A stretch of DNA of 64,000 bases from Bugula neritina (Eukaryota; Bryozoa; Gymnolaemata; Cheilostomatida; Bugulidae), in contig OZ037766.1 of the NCBI GenBank assembly GCA_964035545.1, forward strand, positions 10,487,722 through 10,551,721, given 5' to 3'. Positions 21,466 through 34,500 of this stretch are shown here, one piece after another (position 1 is the first letter of the stretch; each line of letters begins with the position of its first letter). The translations under genes and the position numbers were made by a program. The notes beneath the pieces were generated by a model. That model had not been told where the DNA came from and made no database searches. It saw nothing but the letters and a program-made list of their open reading frames with translations.

Positions 21466-24400
21466 TTATGGGCTAACATGGATTTCAATGGGCAACAATA
21501 CAAAATCTGATTCATTGGCAATCATTAAAATCAATTTATACAAACGCTTCTTCACCACCTTATGTCTGAACTGCAAATTAATTTCGTCATCTGATACAAC
21601 CAAATGAAATTTATGATTCTCATTGCCAAACAACTTGTAGGTCTCAGTTGGACTGTATTTCCTTGATGCTACCAATGTTGCAATATTTTTTCTTGATTTT
21701 AGTTTAGTCATGCTAGTATCTATATTAATAATGATTGGTTCAAGAAGCATGCTCTCAATAGTAGATATGTCATTTAGTGTATCTCGCTTACTCCTGTGAT
21801 AGTCGCTCTGGGGATAGCTATCAACCACTTCAACTAGCTGTGCCTTCTCCACGGAGCTAATTCCACATAGCCAACATCCTTCTCCTAATGGCAAATTGTT
21901 GCCCTGGCGTCCCGGAACGTGAGGCAGTGGTAATCGGTTGTCAAAATATTTTTCATCTGGTGGGCTGATTGTTGCTATGCAATGACTAAAAAGGAAATTA
22001 GTAAAAATGCAATAGACAAAGCAATTAATGAAATTCAAGCTAGCTAGCCTACAATATAAAATGCAAACTTGTAGAATTGCCTTAATGTACTTGATACACA
22101 TCATTGCAACTTAACAAACTTAAAGCTGTAATAGTTAACCACTTACCCTTTATCAACTAGTTGGTAGCCTAACGGACAACCACAGTAGTAGGAACTAGCA
22201 AACTGCTGGCAAGAAAACAAGCAATCCTCATCCTTACATGAACTTTCTAAACCAGTGGTTGAGTTAGTAGGTGAACCTTTTCCCCCAGTTCCACTCGTTT
22301 GATCTGTAATTAACAAGTAGGTAATTAGCCAGGTTAGTGTCATTCATGCAATAGTTCTGTCAATAACAATCTTGTACATAATAACATTACTATTTAAGTC
22401 TATGAAACAAAACCAGTTTGAAATATCATCACTTATACTAAAAATATGCATAGGTATACAAAGCAAAGCAACAGAAGCCTTTACCATTCTCGCATTGTAG
22501 GGTCAGAGGGTTGAATATTCCACCACGGCTAGCACAGGAACAGTAGTAAGCCCCACCAGTGTTTATACATTCTGCTGCACCACATATACCCCTTTGGATG
22601 CATTCATTGATATCTATATGATTCAACAAGAATTATTGCATGTAATTTACATTTAGAGCACTTTGCAATAAAGAGTGAGTGTATTTATTTAAAATATATT
22701 AACCTCACTTGAATGGAAAGTAATTGTAAACAGGCCTAAAGAAATCACAATATTAAAACATTGCAGTGAAATATAGCCTTTTATAGAATACAATGATTAT
22801 TAATCAACCTTATTATATAGTAAAATAAATTACACATGTATATATATTTCACCCTGAGATACATAGAGCTAATAAATACTCACCTACACACTGTAAGTTT
22901 CTAGCCTTATAACCTTGAGGACACTGACACTTGTAACCACCATCAGTGTTAATACATGTTGAATTATAATTGCATCGATATATACCTAGTGAACACTCAT
23001 CCACATCTACAATAACATAATATATATCATACAATATATATAAATCTCAACAAGTGCATTTTATTCATCCACAATGGTTACAAACCAGGACCACAGCTTT
23101 GAAGTATAATTCTTCCAATTTAGTCAAACTTTATTAATTTAAATTAAATATCTTTAAAGTTTAGGGATGTTTTCTAAGAGTTTACAAAGAGTTTTGCGGG
23201 AAAGGCACTTCTCAGCAGCATAATGCAAAAATGTATAAATACTTGTATATTTTGGTTTGAAAAAAACTGATGAGACTCTACTTAGGCTCTAGACTCTAAA
23301 GTCTACATTAAATAATAGCTATTTTCCATCCCCGGGTAAAGGAAAATTAACTGATCAATTTTTACTTCAAGTTGCAATTACCCAGACATGATCTGCCATC
23401 ATAAGATAAGGTGTAGCCTTCAGCACATTCACACTTGAAGCTACCGAGTGTATTAACACATTTATATTCACATAGTCTTGGGTTTAACCTGCATTCATCC
23501 ATATCTACAACATGTAATTATAAAAAGACAGTGAAGATGCAATAACTCCAATATTAGAACAATCATGTAGCTCACAAAGTGAAAATGTACATTATTATAA
23601 TCTCATATAATTTATACTCAGTAATTTTGATCTAGGATAGCAACATTTGTGCAGCTGAGAAAATATTGGGACTGCAAGTAGCAATGAGGGGAATCTGCAT
23701 TATTTATTTCTCTCACCTATACATTCTTTACCAGATTCTCCAACTTTGTACCCTTCATGGCACACGCATCTGTAGCTACCCATTGTGTTCAAACATTGGC
23801 CATTAGGGCAAGCGTTTGGCATGACCAGACATTCATTAATATCTGAAAAATATGTTGCATAGAGTTCTATATCATTTTAACACAGTGTTTAAGTAAAAGT
23901 CGGCTATAAGCTATGGGCAAAACACAAAATCCTACGTAAGATTCTTTGGATCAGATTTGAAGCCAACAAATTAGGATAATCAAACAGTTGTAATTGTTAA
24001 GTTGAATTATATTTATTGTAAGATGTGATGATAAACAAAACAAGAATTGCGATATCAATTTAAGTGAATATTAATAGTGACAGCAAATACTGTATACAAT
24101 TAGTTGATAACCATGCAAAATTACGAGATTAAAACACGTTAGTGAATAAACACAAAAACTTTGACTATTGAATGCATGGGCCGCCATAGCTCAGTGGTTA
24201 GAGCGCCTGTCTAGTAAACAGGAGGTCATGAGTTCGATCCTCATTGGTGGCTATCTTTTTATTTTTATTGATGATGAAAATTAGCATAATTTCAGTGCAA
24301 TTATAAATTATACGTTATACTATTTATGCAATTATATTGCAGTTATATATAATGTAAAACAAAAATATGTATTTACTACTGCTCCTACCTCAAGGAAATT

Positions 24401-27400
24401 TGCTGTGGCATCATGGTAGCGATTATAGTAATTATTGCATTTAGTAAATTAGCTACTGACTCTCTTTTAAGTATGACTAGGTTAAGTATGACATCATCAT
24501 TTTTCGGGTTAACTGCAACTCAGATAGGTGTGACTTAGTCTTTATATACTTTAACACAAAGAGCGCTGTGTTGTCATAATTGTAGTAATACATTACAATA
24601 AATAAAAGTAATGCCAAAAGTATAATATTATAAACAGTTGAACAACAAACCTATTCCATTGATATCAAAGCCTGGCCCAAAAGTGCAGAGTTTTCTGTGT
24701 TCCGCTGTTCCAATAGCTGGACAAAGAGTGCAGTGGCGCCCCCACGCGACAGCTCTGGAGCAGCAGCAGAGTGCCATGGTTGAAGCACGTGCGTTTGTGA
24801 TGTTAGTTGCACACAAGCCACGATGATTCAATTCATAGTGACATATATCTTCTCTGGCATCTAGAAAATGTGTGAGATTTTCTAATAAAGCCAGTTATCA
24901 GACATAAGATGGAAGGAGAGGTTGAAGTTTTGGGAAACTAATTATACTTACTTTTATCTTTGTGGTTGACCCAAATGGTTGAAATTATTGACAAACTAGT
25001 TGCTTGGCAACTTACACAATTTATACAAATTTTGAACACAGACTACATACTTAAAAGGATCAAAGCTGGGTTCAAGTCGAAAGTTGGTGGCCCTGCTTAA
25101 TTTACCCCAAAACTGTTAGCTTAACTGAACTAACTTGGCTCAACTAATTAACTTGTTTGATGGGGATCATAATCTGGAACTAGTTATGTTAATTTATGTA
25201 CTTTATACAGTACTACAGTAATATACAACAACATACAGCAATATACAATAATATACAGTAACATAACAGTAATATACAGTAATATATGTACTTTATACAG
25301 TGACCTTTAGCCTATTGCTCTATAACAACTTTATCAAATAGGTATGTTAGTAAGGGAATGCTATTTAAAGGAAAAGGCATTAAGCAAAAATCCATCAGTA
25401 AGTATTTTTAGTGTCTCTTTTTCTAGAAATTGATAAAATGATTACATAAGTAAGATAATGTCTAGCAGATTTCTATTATTCTTTTTTTTTTCATTTTTAT
25501 TTTCATGGGTTGTTGGTAAGTATGATGTAAACAAAGCTAAAACTAAAACTGATAATATTATATTATAATGGTTGAGCTGGTAAATGCAACCAAACTCTTA
25601 ACTACATGTATAGTTGTCAAGTGTATCCCAAACTAGCCAGTCAGTTTAGATTGCCTCAACGCAGATAAACCTTTCTATTGAACCATTTCGTTTTGATATC
25701 AGTTGACTTGGCCAATCAATGATCTGATATGACTTGATAGCTTGTTTGATGTACGTGCAGAGTTACAGTTTTTAATAGCAACATTTGTAATACGAGAAGT
25801 TGTCTGCTTATGAAATTAACCAATTTCGCTCCAAACCAGAAATTACTAGCTCAACCTGCGTCTCTGCACACAGTACAGAAGATTATACCGGGACAAAAGA
25901 GCTTAATACTTATTAGAGCGTATGACTCATAATATTTTTGCCCTTTGTATCAGCTGGCCTCGTGGCCCAATGGATAAGGCGCCTGACTACGAATCAGGAG
26001 ATTCCAGGTTCGAGTCCTGGCGGGGTCAAAATATTTTTTTAACTAATGCTAGAAATATTTTGACAAAGAAGTGACCAAATGTGTCAAAATAATTTTTTAG
26101 TAAAAGTTAACATAGCGAAGTCAAAAATCAATAATTATGTAAAATTTAACAGCTCAGTCTGAAAATATTTGTTTGCTGTTAACTAACCTACGCAAGAAAG
26201 TCCAGCAGCAGAGAGAGTTGAGTCAGGGGGACATTCACATCGATAGCCACCCTCAAAATTTTTGCACTGGCCATTTTGACATATATTTGCATCCATACTA
26301 CATTCATCTACATCTTCACAATCATCACCAAATTGAGAGACCTTCTGATACCCTGCAGCACAACGCATAAACTAGAAATTAAAAAGATAAACCGTAAGAA
26401 CAATATATTACAAAGTAAAAGAGCATTCATTTTTAAGGACTGTTAAAAAATATTATCTGTTTTCTATTTTTAGATATTATAAAGTTATGATGTTTATAAC
26501 AACATAAATATAAAAAAATAAATAGCTTGCAAACATTGATGAGTTATGACTGGGAAAGATTTTTGCTAACAAAGTTAACTAGCTATGAAATTTGATTTAA
26601 CTAAGATAAGTTTTGCAATTCATTAATCATAAAAGGCACAGTGCAAAGTACTTAAAGACCAAGATACAGCAAGTTAATTATTTCAGTAATTTGTAGTAAA
26701 ATTATTCTAGTTGTAAATTTTATAATATAAGTTCTTATTTTACATTCATCACAGAAAATTCAATGATTTATTGCTGCTCCACACCTGTTAGCTGTTACTA
26801 AACAGTTATTTACACTTCTATGCTGCGGAGAAAGCACATTTGTAAATGAGGGCAATTAGAAATATAGGAGTATGGGAGCAGCCATGGTCTAGGCCCTAGG
26901 GGTTAGAGCGTTAGCCTAGTAAACACGAAGGTCATGGGTTCGAGCCCCGACAAAAGCCTAATTGGTGATGTTAGGAAGAGCATTCAGTCATAATTGCTCC
27001 TGTGCTCCATCTGAATAAGTCCTTAGCCGGATTTAACAAAATCCTTTTCATCAGGGGTTTTTTAAAAGTTTGTTCAAAGAGATTGTGTAACTCGTAAATG
27101 TATAGTGTGCAACTTAGAACAAATATGCAGCACCAACACACCAACACACCAACACCCTAATATTATAGACACCTTGCTTCCTTTATAATCTATACGATAC
27201 GATATAGGAGTTGGAAAACATCCCATTGGTACGCCAGCTTCCCAGGCTGTACAATAAATTCATGCAGTGAGTTGATAAACAATTTTTGACATTTTCCAAT
27301 ATACACAACAATGATCAAGTCTTCCAGAGTCATTCAGCACCTTACTTGATGTTGGAAAGCAGAATTGTGGTTAATAACATTAAGATTTTGAAACAAGATC

Positions 27401-28535
27401 ATTTCGATTGATAGATTTTTTCGTCCTTGAAATTTTGATTTGTGTATTTTCAGTTGTTAGGGTAGTAAAATTTTAACTCCGCTTATAATTTTTGACCTAT
27501 TCATATGAAATTTGGAATATATTATGCTTAAATGTGTTTCTAACAAGCCTACCAGAATTAGACATGTGTATCTAATAGGTTTCAAAATAATAATATGATC
27601 ATCTCCAATCTCCATACATGGTACCTGTTAAAAATATATAATTTTGGCGAAAATTGCATAAAACTTTTTTTCTATTAAACCTAGAAGACTGGATGAGGTA
27701 GGGGTTTTCCTTCAAATTATAAAGTTTGAGCAAAATTGAACAATTATTTTAGGAGATAACTTTTTTTGTGAGCTCCGACCAGACTTGCTTCAATTTGGCC
27801 TTGGCTTCTGAAATTGAGGGGGTATGTAGGTACACCCGTTATTAGGAACATGTCAAAATTTGGGATCAGTTGGGCTATTATTTTTCAAGATATGACCAAT
27901 TGAATGAAAATTCGTAGTCCTGCCATTTGGCGTTGCGCATCATTGTAATGAGTGATGCTAAGAATTGATATAAGCCATAAGCATCGTAACTAACAAGTCC
28001 CAGGTGGTCTAGTGGTTAGGATCCGGCGCTCTCACCGCCGTGGCCGGGGTTCGATTCCCCGTCTGGGAAGTACTTTTTTTCATAAATTTTTTGTGTAGAG
28101 TTACAAATGCATTGTATCAGTTTTACATGGAGGTTGTATTTTGCCATTGTAATTTCATTACCAGTTATGGTTCCAACACAGTTGTTTAGTATGGCGATGA
28201 AAATTTTCAGTATTATGCCACATAGTTTCAAATTACACAAAGCCTCTGGGGCTTAGGGAATACATAGCTTGTACCAAAAAGTGCTGCTGAACATACTGTT
28301 AATACAGAACAGAAAAGTTGATACAAAAAGAACACCAAAATACATGATGCAGTTTAAGAGCCTCCTAATTTTGAATTTTGATCTTTTCGGTTTCGCTAAT
28401 ACCAACTTAACGTTAACAGAAAAATTATCTCTAGTATATACAAAAAAACTTTATTATAAGTTATTAAAAAATATTTGATCACATAAACATTTGTAGTTTT
28501 ATAACTTCTGTCACTAAAGAATTATTTTGTGTCTT

Positions 28536-28580
<45 letters not shown>

Positions 28581-31500
28581 ATTTACCTTCTGGACATATG
28601 CAAATAAAAGATCCAACCAAGTTCTTGCATGCATATCTGCAGTTGTTTGTAGTGGTCAAGCATTCATCAATATCAACACAGTGTCTGCCATCAGCAGCTA
28701 GCTCATAGCCAGCTGGGCATACACAGACATATGTACCAGGTAAGTTATGGCATCGGAATGCACACCCATGTAGCTCATGGTTAGAGCATTCATTTATATC
28801 TACAACACGTCACAGCTTAGTTTATGGAAAAAATTTATAATATAAAACACATGAACACAACACAGACAGAACACACACACACACGCAAACACACAACACA
28901 CATTGCTTTACTTGTTGGAAATTACAGCCTGCAGAAGGAAATCTACAAACCGAAGTACAAACTAAGTAGCATTTCCAATGTCATTGGAAGTTATCAAGCA
29001 ATCATCACAAAAAAAGCTACCTTCACATTTGCTATTATAGTCAAGTTGAAATCCATCATAGCAACTGCACATGTAGCTACCAATAGTGTTCCTACAGAGA
29101 CCTTGTCCACAGACATCTGGGAGTGAAGTACATTCATCCACATCTATAAGAATATTATTAACCCAAAGTAAAATTTGTTGATTACAAAACCAGTTGTATT
29201 CAATTCAAAGTAACTAAATTAGATCACATTTCAGAACCATCATCTGTTTAATCCTACCAAGTGCAAAGTACTTTAGAGCATTATGTCAAATAAAATGCAT
29301 TTAAACTTGGACCAAATATAACTGATATTATTTAAAAAATCTGGTCAATTTCCAGCACTTGAAAATGTAGAAATGTGTCGGTGACGACATTTATTTAAGC
29401 TGCATATGTCAGCAGATTTAATTTATTTCATACTCAAGAAGCAGTGCTGGGTTACCTATACTAGATTGTTGAAGGTCTGCTTGCATTGAGACGTTTTCGT
29501 AAAACACACAGCAGCCATCATTAACTTTCGTAAGTTGGTGACGTTTTAAAATGTTATGTTTTACAGGTTCAAATATATACAGCTCAATAAACAAAATATG
29601 CAAACTAAATGAAAAATTTTCTTTACTAAAAAGTTACTGCCTCGGTGTGTTTGTCCATTGTTTTGATCACCAGTTTCTCTGTGTAAACATATCAATGTGA
29701 ACAGACTTTTACACTGACTTAAATTCTCAAGTATTACAAGTAGTATACCTATACAATAAGATGATGTTTCATCAAGCTCATATCCTTTATTGCATTCACA
29801 TCTGTACCTGCCATCCATGTTAACGCAATGCCCGTTTTCGCATGCATCAGGATACATTAAACACTCATTGATATCTGAAAATGATGACGTTACGCATGAT
29901 GAAACTTTACATTGATGCAAAATAATATACATTATGAAGCATTATATCATCGTTAACTTATATTTTTCCAACAATTTTCTCCAATGCAATGTTGGTTTAA
30001 AAATTAATTTTTTTTTGTTTTAGCGATAATAATTAACTAGAAAAATTGTTGTCTTTAATCTTACCAAGGATGGAGCCATCTGGTAGCTCAACATAACCTA
30101 TACCCATGCTGCACAAAGCCTGGAAATCTGAACTATTGAACTGTGGGCACGTCTCGCATGCGCCTCTGTAAGACCAGCCGGCTGGAAGGTCTAGAGCGCA
30201 GCAACATTCTGCTTTACTGATATCCACAGGCATCTCTTCAGAACATTCCCCATTTATTATATCATTAAAACATAATCCAGTTCGAGTATCTAAAATCGGA
30301 ATTATCTATTACTAGAAAGCAAATTATGTTTATTTTTAGAATTGCCTACTTTCTAAGAATTTTACTCCGCACCCCACCATGGTGTGTTTTATCAAATATA
30401 ACTCAATCAAAGTTAGATACTGTTTATATAATGACATATGATTATTCTGTGCACGAATTTATAACTATGTCCAGCATATTACATGAATCAATTATTAACA
30501 TAAAATTACCAATGCACTTGAATGTAGTGCCCTCAAAGACTTGTGTGAAATGTTGGGGACAAACGCAGTAGTACGAGCCAAGCTCATTAATGCATCTTCC
30601 ATTCTTACAGGCACCTTCGACTTCTATACATTCATTGATATCTAAAATTTAAACAAAAATGTAAGTATGGCCATGGGCTATATTGTTTACACAGTTATAT
30701 TGAATCATGTATAACAATATTACATTGTCTGCACCACAGCCATGGAGCATTTTGGGATGAATGTATTATTATGCATGTAATTCCTTCCAATATATGGGAT
30801 TTTTTAGTCTAAATACTATGAGAACCTTAATTACTATCTATCTACTCTAATTATACTCAAAACCATTCTAAAGTGAACTAACAACAGTAAAAATATAACT
30901 TTGCACGAACATTGTATAATTCTATTGTAAAAATGTAAGGTAATTTTAAATATTTCTCCGATTTTCTAGAACTTAACGCACCTAGGCATATTGTCCGACT
31001 TGGAGATAATTTGAACCCATTGAAGCACAGGCATTCATAATAGCCATCATAATTCACACATCTACTATCAGGACATGCATATCTGTCTTCAGTGCATTCA
31101 TTTATGTCTATACAGTTATATCCATCTTCAGATAATTTGTAGCCATTTTGGCATTGACAGGTAAAGTTTCCTGCAAAAAATAAATTACACTTTTCAGTAA
31201 AGCATCAGAATACATATTATACAGATATAATTGAATTATATTATATAGTTGAAAATGATATTCTTAAATATAACAATGGCACATATAATACTCATCAAAA
31301 TATGCCCTTCTAAGCTCAAGTCAATCTAGCAGTTAAAACTGGTACCACAGCATTTATAAAAACACTTTTATCTTTACACATATGCGCACATATACTACAA
31401 TCTATTTATATTACAAAAAGTTAATTGTTACAAATATCAAAACATGACTGCCTTGTTTAAAAAAATAGCACAAGTGGATTAAAACATGGCTTAAACTTTA

Positions 31501-34500
31501 AATATCTACTTCATGTCCAAGATCCCTAAATTTGTAATCAAAATCATTTCAACTTTTAAAAGAATAATTGCTTACTTTAACTTGGTTAACATTCTTTATA
31601 AAAAACAGTAGTTTGAAATGCACTCTTACCATTAGTGTTAATACATCGTCCATATGAGCAAATTCCTTGCAAAGTTAGACACTCATTAATATCTAAGAAT
31701 AAGATAAAAACATACATCTATTTTATTGAACTACATAAAATTTCTCCCCAATAACATCCACTGCTATCCAAATAAGTTTCATAAATTTCAGTGCATTTTA
31801 TAGTGACCAGTAAAAAGTATGAAACTAGCACCTTAAAATTTTTACTTCTGTTTTGGTAACTTCCATTAAAGTTAACACCAATATAAATAATACAGTGAAA
31901 ATCTGTACCTTATCAAGAAGTTAGAAAAATTGATTTTTAATTACAATATACGATTTTAAGGATCATTTATACTGAAAAAAATGCTTAGACTAAAAGTCAT
32001 TAATTAAAATGCTTGCAATCTACGTCTGTATTTGAAAAACCAAAAATTTTTGTGATCAAGCACGCAAAGATGAAAAAATTTATAGGTTTTGTAAAACATA
32101 GTGGTCACCAACCTTGACATTTGCCATTTGGGCCGACAGAGAAGCCGACATCACAATCACATTTGTAAGAACCCATCATGTTTGTGCAAACACCTCTGCC
32201 ACACATATCACTTTGTAAATCACATTCATTCATGTCTAAAATAAATTTGCAATTAGTCGCAGCTCATTCCTTCTGGGTGATTCCAAATTTCGGTTGTAGT
32301 TTCTTTGAATTTGCTTTCTTGAGTATAAATAGCTATCATTTCCATATTTGGCATCAGGGAAACAACTATTTTACATGAATGGAAGTTAGGAATATGCATA
32401 TAAGTTTTCTTTTCCTCTTTACAAATCATGGCTACTTATTTTAATATTCTAGTTTGATAGAAATCATGGCAAATATCATTAAAATTAATTTATTTTTAAA
32501 ATTATCTTCTGCAAAGAAGCTTGTAATTTTTGAAGACTTATAATTAATAGCAATCAAGAAGATATTTCATAGCTGACAATATACCTAAACATACCTAAAC
32601 ATTTTTTTCGACTGGTTGAAAGGGTGAATCCATCGTTACACCGGCACTGGTATCCACCATCAGTGTTTACACACACACCATGTTCACAGAGAGTAAGGGT
32701 TTGGCACTCGTCAATATCTGAGCACAAACAATAAACCACTTATGATGCTAAAGTACTTCTTGCTTGTTTTTGAGTTTGTGCAAATACTTCAAAGAAATGA
32801 ACTTTATAACGGTATATGATATGTAGAATTTTACTTCAAGATGACACACTATAATAATATACTGTAATGTATAATTTAACATTAATTTAATTTACAAACA
32901 TATTAAGATATATGTGTCCAGTTACTTGAGCATCGTACGTACTTGTTGGTCCCACAAACAAAATTATATAAATATTTATCTTTTGGGAAAAATTATTTTA
33001 ATAATCATTTTAATAATCAAAGAACTGTTGTTTAGAAGAGTGATCAAAAGACCAAAATTGCAAACATGAATTGAAGGCTGACTAACAAAAAGCTAATTAA
33101 ATGGTTGAAATAGGTTTTTAATAGCTTCTTGAACTTAAAAACATGGCCATAGTAAGCTTTCAGATCTATGAAATATAATGATAAAGAAATGCATATATGT
33201 TGCGATTATACCTGAACATGAAAAGTCTATAGAGCTCATTTGAAATCCCTCTGAACATATACAAGAGTAGGATCCAGGGTAATTCTGGCAAATGGCAGTC
33301 TCATGGCACGGTGCATATCTACATTCATCTTGGTCAACACACAAAAGTAGCTTAGAGTCGTACTGGTAACCTTCGTTACAGTCACAGATATAGCTGCCTT
33401 CTGTGTTAACACATTTGCCATTCAAACACAAGTTAGGAATGACTGAGCACTCGTCAATATCTGTAAATGTAAAAGTATGAATTTTGAAGCATGAAAATAA
33501 GTTTTCAAAACTTTTATGTGTATATTAAATATTCATCAATGCCAAGAGAGGTAGATGTAGTAACAGAGAAATCGAGAAAAGCCTGTGTTTTAGATTAGAA
33601 ATATATCAAAAGAAGCTATGTTCTCGTGAGAATACACTAATGGCAGATTTACAATAAAATAGGTTAGTAGCAAAGCTCATACAAAATGCCATGTAGTAAA
33701 CTATCTCATAACTAACCTTTATCAAAAAGGTAGCCAGGCTTGAGTCCACATAGTTCTTTGTATTCATCTACAACAGTTAATATAATTTATGTAAAATAAG
33801 CCAATTGAAATATGCACGCTATACATACTAGCAACAGTTAGAATAGATAGTAAAACTAATATGTAGCTACTTTATTAATTTTCTAGTCAAATATATACAG
33901 TTTTGTAAAAAAATAATCAAAGTCTGCAAAATAAGATAGTGATTAGAGACTGCTTTACAAAGCTAAACGGCTACAACAAGAAAGTGTTATTGGGATTCTT
34001 CAAGTTTTGAGCTTTTTATAAACCTGTTTGTGCTGCAGGACAACGTTCACAGCTTTGATCTTCATTCAGAGCATTTGGGTTGAGCCACCCCTGACCCACA
34101 GAGCAGCAGCACAATTTCCTGGCTAGTTGCATAGCAACAGGGTTCTCACAAACTTCGGAAGTGGATGTGTTGCTGACTCGAGTGAAACAAGTTGACTTTC
34201 TCATATCTAAAAGTTATAGCATATTGCAAACACAGGGAAAACAAGTTCTTGATCCGAAATTTTTAATCCAGAATTTTTGAGTTTGTACCGCTTTGTTAGA
34301 GTTTAATGAATATAAAGATGGTTGTGAAGTTTGTAATAGTTGAAAAAACTATTCCAAAACAGGTTTAATGACCAACCTACTGGTAAAACAGGTTTTATAT
34401 TGAACAATCACAATAGTAATTGGTTAAATTATCAGTGGAACAAAAGGTTGTCAGTACTTTACTGGTTTAACATAAAACATTTTAAAATAAACACGAATCT

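Larger units (their letters stand above)
21466..29874 (-). other. FBN: Fibrillin exons 47-57: EGFs, TB7, last EGFs and C-terminal propeptide
   Basis: Exons 29874-29749, 29143-29021, 28799-28587, 26352-26188, 24860-24651, 23842-23717, 23504-23382, 23006-22884, 22613-22485, 22303-22147 and 21985-21466 (TAA). Exon 49 holds one and a half EGFs, completed by exon 50 using the acceptor at 26353-26354 (CICPE/GYQKV). Exon 51 is TB7 ([12 protein letters not shown]). Exon 57 has the unique C-terminal Cys pair (GCWLCG), then the proprotein-convertase site RSKR (21784-21795) and a 105-residue propeptide rich in beta-type sequence. That is the position of asprosin in human FBN1, where it is 140 residues. 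N-glycosylation sequons are present in the linker before the site. Confidence 0.93.

Noticed and set aside
26874-26960. Functional tRNA gene at the SINE head
   Set aside because: The acceptor and anticodon stems do not pair and the same sequence with an attached body recurs at 46591-46771, so it is a SINE promoter.
27173-27246. A potential 74-bp fibrillin exon between exons 49 and 50
   Set aside because: It has AG/GT edges and an open frame, and can be forced to fit by starting exon 50 at 26371, but it breaks the EGF. Joining exon 49 directly to the internal acceptor at 26353-26354 gives an uninterrupted canonical EGF (CICPE-GYQKV...DDCEDVDEC) in the right phase.
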